Origin: Streptomyces sp. BK208
GTDB lineage: Bacteria; Actinomycetota; Actinomycetes; Streptomycetales; Streptomycetaceae
Assembly: GCF_004364245.1 (NCBI RefSeq)
Contig: NZ_SOAV01000003.1
Coordinates: 310,001-374,000 of the forward strand
Direction: 5' to 3'
Length of the DNA: 64,000 nt
How positions within the stretch are numbered: the first letter of the stretch is position 1; each line of letters begins with the position of its first letter. Of this stretch, positions 15,859 to 25,093 are shown in pieces. A program made the position numbers and the translations under genes. The notes beneath the pieces were generated by a model. The model saw only the letters and a list, made by a program, of their open reading frames with translations. It did not search any database and was not told where the DNA came from.

Positions 15859-17984
15859 GCACCACCGCAGAGCTGCTGAAGGGGGCGGCCGAGCTGTTCC
15901 CCGGCGAGGTCGTCACGAGCGCGCACGTACGCCACTTCGACCTGCCCCTGGGCGTCGGGCGCTTCGCGCTCATCACCCTGGACAACGGTCACGACCACAC
16001 CAAGCCGACCACGCTCGGCCCGCAGTCGCTGGCGAACATCGACGCCGCGATCGACCAGGTCGAGAAGGAGGCCGCGGACGGCGACATCGTCGGCGTCGGC
16101 GTCACCGGCAAGCCGTTCATCTTCGCGGTCGGCGCCGACCTCAAGGGCGTCGAGCTCCTGAAGCGGCACGAGGACGCGCTGGCCATCGGCAAGGGCGGCC
16201 ACGACGTCCTCAAGCGCCTGGCGAACCTGGCCGTGCCGTCCTTCGCGTACTACAACGGCGCCGCCATGGGCGGCGGCGTGGAGATCGGCCTGCACTGCAC
16301 CTACCGCACGGTGTCGGCGGCCCTCCCGGCGTTCTCCCTCCCCGAGGTCTTCCTCGGCCTGGTCCCCGGCTGGGGCGGCTGCACGCTGCTGCCGAACCTG
16401 ATCGGCGCGGAGAAGGCCGTCTCGGTGATCATCGAGAACAGCCTGAACCAGAACAAGCAGCTCAAGGGCGCGCAGGTCTACGAACTCGGCATCGCGGACG
16501 CGATCTTCGAGGGCGCCGACTTCCTGGAGCAGTCGCTGATCTGGACGGCGTCCGTCCTCAAGGGCGAGATCGCCGTCGAGCGTCCGGCGATCGACCGCGG
16601 CGAGGCCTGGGACCAGGCCGTCGCGAAGGGCCGCTTCGTCGCCGACGGCAAGGTGCACGGCGCCGCCCCGGCCGCCTACCGCGCCCTGGACATCATCGCC
16701 GCCGCCAAGAACGGCGACCTCCAGCAGGGCTTCGACGCCGAGGACCAGGCCCTCGCCGACCTGATCATGGGTGGCGAACTGCGCTCCGGCATCTACGCCT
16801 TCAACCTGGTGCAGAAGCGCGGCAAGCGCCCCGCCGGTGCCCCGGACAAGTCGCTGGCCCGCCCGGTCACCAAGGTGGGCGTCGTCGGCGCCGGCCTGAT
16901 GGCCTCCCAGCTCGCGCTGCTCTTCCTGCGCCGCCTGGAGGTCCCGGTCGTCCTCACGGACATCGACCAGGAGCGCGTCGACAAGGGCGTGGGCTACGTC
17001 CACGCGGAGATCGACAAGCTGCTCGCCAAGGGCCGGGTCAACCAGGACAAGGCGAACCGGCTGAAGGCCCTCGTCTCCGGTGTCCTGGACAAGGCCGAGG
17101 GCTTCGCGGACGCCGACTTCGTCATCGAGGCCGTCTTCGAGGAGATGGGCGTCAAGCAGAAGGTCTTCGCGGAGGTCGAGGCCGTCGCCCCGGCGCACGC
17201 GATCCTCGCGACGAACACCTCCTCCCTCTCGGTCTCGGAGATGGCGTCGAAGCTGAAGCACCCCGAGCGGGTCGTCGGCTTCCACTTCTTCAACCCGGTC
17301 GCGATCCTGCCGCTGCTGGAGATCGTCCGCGGCGAGCAGACCGACGAGGCCTCGCTGGCCACGGCGTTCGGCGTCGCCAAGAAGCTGAAGAAGACCGCGG
17401 TCCTGGTCAAGGACGCCCCGGCGTTCGTGGTCAACCGCATCCTGACCCGCTTCATGGGCGAGATCCAGAACGTCATCGACGAGGGCACGCCGGTCGAGGT
17501 GGCGGAGAAGGCGGTCGAGCCCCTCGGCCTGCCGATGTCGCCCCTGGTCCTCCTCGAACTGGTCGGCCCGGCCATCGGCCTGCACGTCTCGGAGACCCTC
17601 AACCGGTCCTTCCCCGAGCGCTTCACGGTCTCCCCGAACCTCAAGGCGGTCGTCGAGGCGGGCAAGCGCGGCTTCTACGTCTACGACAGCGGCAAGCCCG
17701 AGCTGGACCCGGAGGTCGCCGCCCTCCTCAAGCAGGGCGACTCCGTCCTGTCCGAGGAGCAGGTCCGCGACCGCGTCCTGGACGCGGTGGCCCAGGAGAT
17801 CGGCCTGATGCTCGACGAGGGCGTCGTCGCCGAGGCCCAGGACATCGACCTCTGCCTGATCACCGGCGCCGGCTGGCCCTTCCACCTGGGCGGTATCACG
17901 CCGTACCTGGACCGCGAGGGCGTCTCGGAGCGGGTGAACGGGAAGCGGTTCCTGGAGCCGGGCGTGGCGTCGGTTCCGGCGTAG
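15855..17984 (+). CDS. fadB: Multifunctional fatty-acid oxidation protein (enoyl-CoA hydratase / 3-hydroxyacyl-CoA dehydrogenase)
   Basis: A 709-residue bifunctional alpha subunit. The N-terminal crotonase domain has the oxyanion-hole segment FAVGADLKG and the catalytic region SLPEVFLGLVPGWGG. A Rossmann dehydrogenase domain starts at VGVVGAGLMAS (about residue 345) with the GFHFFNPV dehydrogenase signature. The C-terminal helical domain contains PLGLPMSPLVLLELVG. It converts enoyl-CoA to 3-ketoacyl-CoA, which FadA cleaves. Length matches the family. A strong hairpin terminator follows. Confidence 0.95.
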   Translation: MSTTAELLKGAAELFPGEVVTSAHVRHFDLPLGVGRFALITLDNGHDHTKPTTLGPQSLANIDAAIDQVEKEAADGDIVGVGVTGKPFIFAVGADLKGVELLKRHEDALAIGKGGHDVLKRLANLAVPSFAYYNGAAMGGGVEIGLHCTYRTVSAALPAFSLPEVFLGLVPGWGGCTLLPNLIGAEKAVSVIIENSLNQNKQLKGAQVYELGIADAIFEGADFLEQSLIWTASVLKGEIAVERPAIDRGEAWDQAVAKGRFVADGKVHGAAPAAYRALDIIAAAKNGDLQQGFDAEDQALADLIMGGELRSGIYAFNLVQKRGKRPAGAPDKSLARPVTKVGVVGAGLMASQLALLFLRRLEVPVVLTDIDQERVDKGVGYVHAEIDKLLAKGRVNQDKANRLKALVSGVLDKAEGFADADFVIEAVFEEMGVKQKVFAEVEAVAPAHAILATNTSSLSVSEMASKLKHPERVVGFHFFNPVAILPLLEIVRGEQTDEASLATAFGVAKKLKKTAVLVKDAPAFVVNRILTRFMGEIQNVIDEGTPVEVAEKAVEPLGLPMSPLVLLELVGPAIGLHVSETLNRSFPERFTVSPNLKAVVEAGKRGFYVYDSGKPELDPEVAALLKQGDSVLSEEQVRDRVLDAVAQEIGLMLDEGVVAEAQDIDLCLITGAGWPFHLGGITPYLDREGVSERVNGKRFLEPGVASVPA

Positions 17985-18001
17985 CTCCTCCCGCGGTTCT
18001 G

Positions 18002-18030
18002 AAGGGCCCCCGCCCGAGGCGGGGGCCCTT
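18002..18030. terminator. Intrinsic terminator between fadB and the glycosyltransferase cluster
   Basis: A perfect 13-bp stem (18002-18014 with 18018-18030) with a CGA loop is flanked by A and T residues on both sides. It can serve both convergent transcripts. Confidence 0.85.
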
Positions 18031-18050
18031 TCGCGTGCCGTGGACCGGTG

Positions 18051-20792
18051 CTACGCCTGCTGCGCGGCGAGCTCCGTGATCGCGGCCGTGGCACGGGCGC
18101 AGTTGTCGCGGTCCTCGAAGGCGAAGAAGGCACGCGCCCGGTAGTCGTACTCGGGCTCGCGGACACAGCCGTTGCCGAGATAGCGGATCACTTCGGTCAC
18201 CACTTCCTCGACGTTGCCGCACACCGGCCCGAACCCGTCGTACGCGGCTTCGAAGTACCCCTTCCTGGCGTGCTTGGCCCAGTACTCGTCGGGGTCGAAC
18301 CGTGCGTAGACGAGCGGCGTACCGAGATAGGCCATGTCGAAGTGGACCGAGGACCAGTCGGTGATGAACAGGTCGCACTGGCGCAGGGCCGTCTGGACGC
18401 TGACCTTCGTCTGGTCCAGGCGCTGCACCCGGGGATGGTCCGGTACCACTCCGTCGACCATGTTCCGCATCTCGTAGTGCGGAAGGAAGTCGAGCACGTA
18501 GTCGTAGTGCTCCAGCGCCTCCAGCAGTTTCGGGTGGCGCAGCAGCTGCACCATGAACTCCCGGTAGGTCGACTCGCGGAAGATCTCGTCCACCGCGTCC
18601 CGGTCGGCACCGTCCTGCTGGAGGTAGGAGGGGATCGTCAAGTACTTGCGCCAGGTGGGCATCAGCAGGACGCGCCGCCGGCCGCGGTCCGGCTGCAGTG
18701 CGTCGAAGCGCGGAAAGCCCAGCGCCTTGGCCTGGTCGCCGTAGTGCATGTGCTCGGAGAAGTACTGGGCCTCCCGGTCGCTGGTCGCGAACACCAGGTC
18801 CACGCCTGTCCGGTTGCGGTGCAGTGCCTTGCTGCCGTCCTCGTCGGTGACCCCGTGCTGGAGGAAGACCCGTCGGGCACCGACGCGCCAGTTCAGGTGC
18901 TTGAGGTACTTCGTGCGGTCCCAGCCGTCGGGGAGCATGTACGAGTCGATGTCGTAGGCACTGACGAGCAGCGACGCGTGCAGCATGAGCAGCTTGTGCT
19001 TCCAGGAGCTGTGCGCCACCACGTTCCCGAGGCTCTTCAGTTTGGCGTGGTCCGCGCTGCCCTTCTCGATGATGTAGTAGGCCTTGCGGCGGCGCTCGTG
19101 CCGGCGCAGATAGGTGAACAGGTGCAGGCTGTTGTCCTGTGCGGTGTCCCTGCGCTCGCCGATCAGCCAGATCTCCTTGTGGCGGAAGAAGCGGAGCGTG
19201 GCCCGTCTGATGGCGCGGGCGCGCCAGAAGGGCGCCTTGCGCTTCTTCTGGTCCCGGTCCAGGCCCTCGAGGAACTCCTCGAAGTCCTTGTCACCGTCCT
19301 GGCCCTCCGCTTCCCGGACGACCAGCACGGCATTGTCCTTGCCCTTGGACTGCGGAAGGATCCAGCGGTCCGCGACCTTCATGGGACGGGCACCGCGCAA
19401 CATGGCCGTGGTGGTCATGCACGGTCGGGAGACGTCTCGGCCGGTGGTGCAGAACACCAGTTTCAGCGGGAACTCGCCGTCCTTGAGGGCGCCTGCCGGC
19501 ACGACCGCCTCGAACCCGCCCCAGGCGAGGTCGTCACGGGTGGCGAGCAGGTCACTGCGCCAGACCTGCTTCGCGGGAACCATCTGCCCGCTCTTCTCCA
19601 CCCACAGTTGCAGCCGGTTGCGCATGGGCCGGCCCATAGGGAGGCCGTTGAGGACGAACCGGCCGGCGACGAGGACACCGTCGGTTTCCCGGTCCGCCTG
19701 GATGCGTTCCACGTGCACGCTGGTGGACGAGATCTTGGTCAGCGGAAGCAGCGCGCTCGGCACCGCTATGTCGAGGTAGAGGTCCCCACCCCGTCCGTAC
19801 ACGCCGTTGACCGCCTGGTCCGGGCGGGCGAAGAGCTCGTACCAGTTCATGTACATCGCGAGGAACGGGACTCGGTGGCGGGCGTCGTGGGTGGAGCCGA
19901 TGACCGCGTCGGGCGTCACCAGCGTGTAGACCGCGCGGGCGCGCTGGAAGAGCTGGAACAGCTCGTCCTCGGGCAGCACCTGCGGCGCGCGCAGGGCGAA
20001 ACCCTGGTAGCTGCGCACCAGGAACCGATTGAGGACCTCCTGGCGATGCCCGGAAAGGCGGGAGCGGAAGGTCATCAGGTACTCCTCCAGCAGGAGGTGG
20101 TCCCAGTAGTTGGCCGTGCGCTCCCACAGCTTGTCCATCGTGGAGTCCTCGGCCGCGCGCTTGCGGTACTTGTAGACCGTGTTCGGCACCATCGCTATGC
20201 GGTCCGCGAGCAGCATGGCGGGAACGGAGAAGAACGCGTCCTCGAAATGCACGCCCTCGCGGAAGCGGATGTTGTTGGCGCGGACGAACTCGAGGTCGAA
20301 GAGCTTGTGGCAGGCGCTTCCGCCGTGAATCATCTCCGGGATGTTCTCGATTCCAGGATGCACCTGGACCTGCTTGCCGAAGTAGCGCAGCCAGGGCCAG
20401 CTGGTCTCCTCCGGGAACGTCTCCATCCGTCCGATGGTGAGCGGCACCCGCTCCTTGACCGCGGTCCGCCACATGTTCTCCAGGGCGTCGTCCGGCAGTA
20501 CGTCGTCGGAGTCGCAGAACGTGATGTAGCGCGCGCTGACCAGGTCCATCCCCGCGTTCCTGGCCCCGCCGGCCTTCCCCTCCGCGTGCACGAACGCCCA
20601 TACGTTGGGATGCCGCGCGGCGAACTCCGCGGCGATCGCGGCCGAGCTGTCGCTGCTGCCGTTGTCGACCAGCACCACCTGGCACCGGTCGAAGATCGTC
20701 TGGCGGGCCAGCGAGTCCAGGCACTCCGGGAGATACCTCTCCACGTTGAAGATGGGGACGACGACGGCGACGGCGTAGAGGGGATCGAACAC
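18051..20792 (-). CDS. GT2 glycosyltransferase fused to CDP-glycerol glycerophosphotransferase (TagF-like) domain
   Basis: A 913-residue fusion. Residues about 5-230 form a family-2 glycosyltransferase (VVVPIFNVERYLPECLDSLA, VDNGSSDSS, DSDDVLP metal site). A middle beta-rich linker follows. The C-terminal 350 residues match the polyglycerolphosphate polymerase fold of TagB/TagF: EIWLIGERRDTAQDN, HSSWKHKLLMLHAS, FLQHGV, FITDWSSVHFDMAYLGTPLVY. It probably adds sugar and polyol-phosphate units to a wall polymer at the inner membrane face. The GTG at 20792 has GGAG six bases upstream. It is 50 bases downstream of the next GT2 gene, so probably one operon with the following three genes. Confidence 0.88.
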   Translation of the reverse strand: MFDPLYAVAVVVPIFNVERYLPECLDSLARQTIFDRCQVVLVDNGSSDSSAAIAAEFAARHPNVWAFVHAEGKAGGARNAGMDLVSARYITFCDSDDVLPDDALENMWRTAVKERVPLTIGRMETFPEETSWPWLRYFGKQVQVHPGIENIPEMIHGGSACHKLFDLEFVRANNIRFREGVHFEDAFFSVPAMLLADRIAMVPNTVYKYRKRAAEDSTMDKLWERTANYWDHLLLEEYLMTFRSRLSGHRQEVLNRFLVRSYQGFALRAPQVLPEDELFQLFQRARAVYTLVTPDAVIGSTHDARHRVPFLAMYMNWYELFARPDQAVNGVYGRGGDLYLDIAVPSALLPLTKISSTSVHVERIQADRETDGVLVAGRFVLNGLPMGRPMRNRLQLWVEKSGQMVPAKQVWRSDLLATRDDLAWGGFEAVVPAGALKDGEFPLKLVFCTTGRDVSRPCMTTTAMLRGARPMKVADRWILPQSKGKDNAVLVVREAEGQDGDKDFEEFLEGLDRDQKKRKAPFWRARAIRRATLRFFRHKEIWLIGERRDTAQDNSLHLFTYLRRHERRRKAYYIIEKGSADHAKLKSLGNVVAHSSWKHKLLMLHASLLVSAYDIDSYMLPDGWDRTKYLKHLNWRVGARRVFLQHGVTDEDGSKALHRNRTGVDLVFATSDREAQYFSEHMHYGDQAKALGFPRFDALQPDRGRRRVLLMPTWRKYLTIPSYLQQDGADRDAVDEIFRESTYREFMVQLLRHPKLLEALEHYDYVLDFLPHYEMRNMVDGVVPDHPRVQRLDQTKVSVQTALRQCDLFITDWSSVHFDMAYLGTPLVYARFDPDEYWAKHARKGYFEAAYDGFGPVCGNVEEVVTEVIRYLGNGCVREPEYDYRARAFFAFEDRDNCARATAAITELAAQQA

Positions 20793-20842
20793 GAAAGACT
20801 CCTGATTTCTGCTGAATACCCCATTTCTGGAGCGGACGTTGC

Positions 20843-22318
20843 TCAGTACTGACCGGACTCGACGACCAGTTGGGCGCTTCCGCCCTCGGCGGCGATCCGT
20901 GCGAGGCCGTGGAATCCGTTGACGGGCGGGTGCTGGGCCAGGGCCGGGGAGACGGTGCAGGGGCGCGAGACGTCCCGGCCGCGGGTGCACACCACCAGCC
21001 GTACGGGGAAGGCGCCGGCAGGAAACTGCCGGGGGTCGACGGTGACGCTGAAGACGGCTCCCGCCTGGTCGGGCCGGTCCTGCGGCTGCCCGTGGTTCAC
21101 CGCCGGAAGCGTCTTGCCGCTGCGCTCGAACCAGACCTGCAGTTCCAGCTTGGCCAGCAGTTCGTCGGGAATCCCGTTGACCGAGAAGCGGCCGTGGATC
21201 AGGGCGGTACCACCGTCTCCCGCGGAGACGCCCTCGATGCTGGCCGGGACGGACGTGACCTTCGTGAGCGGCAGCCCCCAGGAGGTGCCCGGGTAGTCGA
21301 CGTAGAGGTCCCCTTCCCGGCCGAAGACCGGGCCGAGGACGGCGGCCGGACGGTAGAAGAGGTCGAAGTCCCCGTAGTGCAGCGCGAGGTAGGGCAGTCG
21401 GTGCCGGGTGTCGTTCGTGCTGCGGGCGAACTGCTCGGACGTGATGCCCCAGTAGAGCGCGCGGCAGCGCTCGAAGAGCTGCCGGCAGTCGGCTTCGCCG
21501 AAGACGCGGGGCGCCCTCAGCAGGAATCCCTGCATGCTGCGGACGAGGAACCGCTCCAGTGTTTCCTGTTCATGGGGTGTGAGCGTCTGACGCATGGCCG
21601 CCAGGTACTCCAGCATCACCAGCTGGTCGGCGTAGTTCTGGGGGAGATCCCAGATGGTGTCCATGACGGAGGTGCCGTCACCGCGCCTGCGGTACTCGTA
21701 GACGGGGGCGTCGACCAGTGCGATGCGCTCCGACAGCAGCAGCGCGGGCACGGAGACGTAGGCGTCCTCGAAGGCGGTGCCGGCACCGAATCGGATGCCC
21801 TGGGAGCGCAGCAGGTCGAGGTCGAAGATCTTGTTCCAGCAGGACGCCGAGTGGATCAGGTCGGGAAGGTCGACGACACTGCTCACCGTCTTGACGTTCT
21901 TGCCGAAGTATTTGTGCCATGGCGCCTTGACCGGCTTCGGAACGTGCTTCTCCCGGCCCACGACGACCGTTGCCCGGGTTTTGACGATGGTGTTCCGGAG
22001 CACTTCCAGGGACCGCTCGGGCACGATGTCGTCCGCGTCCCAGAAGACGATGTACGGCGTGGTAGCCATGTCCATGCCCATGTTGCGCGCGTCACCGGCC
22101 CGGCCTTCGGGCTGGGCGACCAGGTCGACATTCGGGTGCCCGGCCGCGAACTCGCTCGCGATCGCCACCGACTGGTCACTGCTGCCGTTGTCGACGAGGA
22201 TCACATGAGCACGTGCCAGAGCCGTCTGCGCGGCCACCGAATCCAGGAACTCGGCGAAATAGTTCTGGACGTCGCGGAACGGCACGACGACTGTCACGTC
22301 ACGGTTGGCTTGGGACAT
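20843..22318 (-). CDS. GT2 glycosyltransferase lacking the TagF-like domain
   Basis: A 491-residue paralogue of its two neighbours. It has the GT2 domain (VVVPFRDVQNYFAEFLDSVA, VDNGSSDQS, FWDADDIVP) and the same middle beta-rich region (LTKVTSVPASIEGV, FSVNGIPDEL). It stops where the neighbours begin their glycerophosphotransferase domain, so it is either a dedicated glycosyltransferase or a derived truncated copy. The ATG at 22318 follows GGAGGAAGT, and its upstream gene ends 21 bases away. The reading frame is intact and ends cleanly at a stop, with no visible decay beyond. Confidence 0.85.
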   Translation of the reverse strand: MSQANRDVTVVVPFRDVQNYFAEFLDSVAAQTALARAHVILVDNGSSDQSVAIASEFAAGHPNVDLVAQPEGRAGDARNMGMDMATTPYIVFWDADDIVPERSLEVLRNTIVKTRATVVVGREKHVPKPVKAPWHKYFGKNVKTVSSVVDLPDLIHSASCWNKIFDLDLLRSQGIRFGAGTAFEDAYVSVPALLLSERIALVDAPVYEYRRRGDGTSVMDTIWDLPQNYADQLVMLEYLAAMRQTLTPHEQETLERFLVRSMQGFLLRAPRVFGEADCRQLFERCRALYWGITSEQFARSTNDTRHRLPYLALHYGDFDLFYRPAAVLGPVFGREGDLYVDYPGTSWGLPLTKVTSVPASIEGVSAGDGGTALIHGRFSVNGIPDELLAKLELQVWFERSGKTLPAVNHGQPQDRPDQAGAVFSVTVDPRQFPAGAFPVRLVVCTRGRDVSRPCTVSPALAQHPPVNGFHGLARIAAEGGSAQLVVESGQY

Positions 22319-22339
22319 ACTTCCTCCTGGAACACCACA

Positions 22340-25093
22340 TCAATGATTCGACCCCCGAACCAGGCGATCGATCGCTTCCGAGGCCCTCACATTGTTCTGC
22401 CGGTCCCGGTACTCGAAGAATCTCTCCGCGCGGCGCTGGTACTCGGGTTCCCTCGCGCAGCCTCCCCGCAGATAACGGACCACTTCGGCGACGACCTCTT
22501 CGACTGACTCGCGGACCGGCCCGAATCCGTCACGGCGGGCATCGAAGTAGCCCTTCTGGTAGTGCCCGTCCCAGTATTCGTCGGCGTCGAACTGCGCGTA
22601 GACCAGGGGAGTCCCCAGGTATGCGACGTCGAAGGCGGTGGACGACCAGTCCGTGATGAACAGGTCGCAGCGTCGCATGGCCTCCTGCACACTGACCTCG
22701 TTCTGGTCGATGACCCGTATGCGCTCCCGGTCCGGCACCATCTCCCCGACCATCGCGCGCATCTCGTAGTGCGGCAGGAATTCCAGTGTGTAGTCGTACC
22801 GGTCCAGGGCGGCGGCGAGATCCGGGTCGTTCAGGAAGCGGACCATGAACTCCTGGTAGCTGGAGGCAAGGAACCGGTCACGCGCGGCCCGTCGCGCCTC
22901 CCGGTCCCTGCCGTCACGGCTGTACGAGGCGACGGTCAGGTAGGCGCGCCAGGTCGGCATGAACAGGATGGTGCGCCCGCCCCTGGCGGGGGTAAGGGCG
23001 TCGAAGCGGGGGAAACCGGCGACCGCCACCTGCCCCTCGTAGCCGAGTTCCTCAGCCAGGAACCGCCCCTCGTCCCTGCTCACGGCGAGGATGAGGTCGA
23101 CGCCCGTGCGGTTGCGGTGCAGGCCCTTGCTGACGTCCTTGTCCGTCACGCCGTGCTGCAGGAAGACGCGGCGGGCGCCCACGCGCCAGTCCAGGTGCTT
23201 GAGGTAGCGGGTCCGGTCCCAGCCGTCGGGCAGCATGTAGGTGTCGATGTCGTAGGCGTTGACCAGTGCCGACGCGTGCAGCATCAGCAACTTGTGCTTC
23301 CAGGAGCTGTGCGCCACGACGTGCCCGAGCCCCGCGAGGCGGGTCCGGTCCGGGCTTGTGGAGCGGATGACGTAGTACACCCCGCGCCGCTTCCCGACCG
23401 TGCGCAGGTGCCGGAACAGGTGCCAGCCGTTGTCCTGCGCGGTGTCGCCCCGCTCGCCGATCAGCCAGAGGTCCCGCCCCAGGAGCAGCGGTGCCAGCGG
23501 CCGGGTCAGCAGACGGATCAGCCGCTGCTTCCAGAACGGCCGACGGCGGAGTACGTGCTTGGCGTCCTTGGCGACGAGGCCGCCCAGCACGGTGCGCCTG
23601 CCGGGCCTGCGCGCCGGGCCGAGGACCATCAGAACCGCCCGGTTCTTCCCTTTCCAGTGCGGCACCACCCGGATCCCGCCGTGCCCGACGACGCGCGCCC
23701 CGCGCAGGTATCCCGCGGCGACCAGGCACGGTGTGATCGCCTGACCGCCCTCGGCGTCGACGACGAACTCGAGGTCGTGCACACCCCGCCGCAGCGCGTC
23801 CAGGGGCAGGTCGGCGGTGAAGCCGCCCCACTCCGTGTCGGGCCGGGTGTTCTTCATGTCGCGCCGGCGGACCTGCGTGGCGGGGACGCTGAGGCGGCTG
23901 CCGCGCACCCGCAGGCTCAGATGCCCCTCCAACGGTCGGAACATCGGCATGCCGCCCACCTCGAACCGTCCCGCAAGCCTCAGCGTGCCGGTCCCCGGCA
24001 CCTTGCGTACGTGTTCCAGGCGGGCGGTGAACGGCGTGGCCCGTGCCAACGGGGACAGCCGGCCGGGAAGGTCGCCGAAGAGGTACGGAATGCCGTCGCG
24101 CACGGAGACCTTGTGCACCCTGGCGGCGCGGTCGGCGAAGAGGCCGAAGTCGCCGGTGAGGAAGGCCAGGTAGGCCACCCGGTGGCGCGTGTCGGCGGTG
24201 CCCCTGACGACCAGGTCGGGCTCGACGTCCCGGTAGACGGCGCGGCAACGGGAGTAGATGTCCTCCAGTTCGGCGCCCTGGAACAGCTCGGGTGCCCGCA
24301 GCGCGAAGCCCTGGTAACTCCTCACCAGGAAGAGATCGAGCACGGCCCGCGAGAGGTCCGGGAGGGCCGCGCGCATGCGGTGCAGGTACTCCACCAGCTG
24401 GAGGTGGTCCCAGTAGTTCTGCCGCCGCGTCCAGATGGCGTCCATGGTCGAATTGCCCGCGGCGCGCTTGCGGTACTGGTACACGCACTGGTCGACCAGG
24501 GCGAGGCGGGTGGCCAGGACGAGCGCGGCGACGCCGACATAGGCGTCCTCGAAGTGGACGCCCTCCGCGAAGCGGATGCCGTGGGAGCGCAGGTACGCGA
24601 TGTCGAAGAGTTTGTTGCAGGCGCTCGCGCTGTGCACCAGCTCGGGCATCTCCGCGACGCTGGCGAAGGTCCGGTCGCCTTGGCCGAAGTATCCCCTCCA
24701 TGCCCAGTTGGTCGGTCTGGGGAACGTCTCCATCATGCCCACCACGACCTGGGCGCCGGTCCTCTCGGCCGCGTCGAGCATGCGCTCCAGAGCGGTGGGC
24801 GGCAGTACGTCGTCGGAGTCGCAGAAGGTGATGCGGCCGCCGGTAGCCCGGTCCATCCCGAGGTTGCGGGCCGCCCCGGCGCCCCCGCCGCGGCGCACCA
24901 GCACCGTGGCGTTCACGTGCCGACGGGCGAACTCGGCGCAGATCCGGTAGGAGCCGTCCGTGCTTCCGTTGTCGACGAGCAGGACCTCGCAGCGCTCGAA
25001 CGCCGTTTGCGCAGCGATGGACTCCAGGCACTCCTGGAGGTACTGCTCCACGTTGTACACCGGCACGACCAGCGTGACGTCATAGGCGTTCAT
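22340..25093 (-). CDS. GT2 glycosyltransferase fused to CDP-glycerol glycerophosphotransferase (TagF-like) domain
   Basis: A 917-residue protein with the same architecture as the 913-residue gene 1.5 kb downstream. The GT2 part shows VVPVYNVEQYLQECLESIA, VDNGSTDGS and CDSDDVLPP. Then come the middle beta region and the TagF-like part: DLWLIGERGDTAQDN, HSSWKHKLLMLHAS, FITDWSSTAFDVAYLGTPLVY. The two are clearly paralogous but diverged. The ATG at 25093 overlaps the stop of the Stealth gene (ATGA), coupling them. Likely role: building repeating units of a phosphate-linked cell-wall glycopolymer. Confidence 0.88.
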   Translation of the reverse strand: MNAYDVTLVVPVYNVEQYLQECLESIAAQTAFERCEVLLVDNGSTDGSYRICAEFARRHVNATVLVRRGGGAGAARNLGMDRATGGRITFCDSDDVLPPTALERMLDAAERTGAQVVVGMMETFPRPTNWAWRGYFGQGDRTFASVAEMPELVHSASACNKLFDIAYLRSHGIRFAEGVHFEDAYVGVAALVLATRLALVDQCVYQYRKRAAGNSTMDAIWTRRQNYWDHLQLVEYLHRMRAALPDLSRAVLDLFLVRSYQGFALRAPELFQGAELEDIYSRCRAVYRDVEPDLVVRGTADTRHRVAYLAFLTGDFGLFADRAARVHKVSVRDGIPYLFGDLPGRLSPLARATPFTARLEHVRKVPGTGTLRLAGRFEVGGMPMFRPLEGHLSLRVRGSRLSVPATQVRRRDMKNTRPDTEWGGFTADLPLDALRRGVHDLEFVVDAEGGQAITPCLVAAGYLRGARVVGHGGIRVVPHWKGKNRAVLMVLGPARRPGRRTVLGGLVAKDAKHVLRRRPFWKQRLIRLLTRPLAPLLLGRDLWLIGERGDTAQDNGWHLFRHLRTVGKRRGVYYVIRSTSPDRTRLAGLGHVVAHSSWKHKLLMLHASALVNAYDIDTYMLPDGWDRTRYLKHLDWRVGARRVFLQHGVTDKDVSKGLHRNRTGVDLILAVSRDEGRFLAEELGYEGQVAVAGFPRFDALTPARGGRTILFMPTWRAYLTVASYSRDGRDREARRAARDRFLASSYQEFMVRFLNDPDLAAALDRYDYTLEFLPHYEMRAMVGEMVPDRERIRVIDQNEVSVQEAMRRCDLFITDWSSTAFDVAYLGTPLVYAQFDADEYWDGHYQKGYFDARRDGFGPVRESVEEVVAEVVRYLRGGCAREPEYQRRAERFFEYRDRQNNVRASEAIDRLVRGSNH

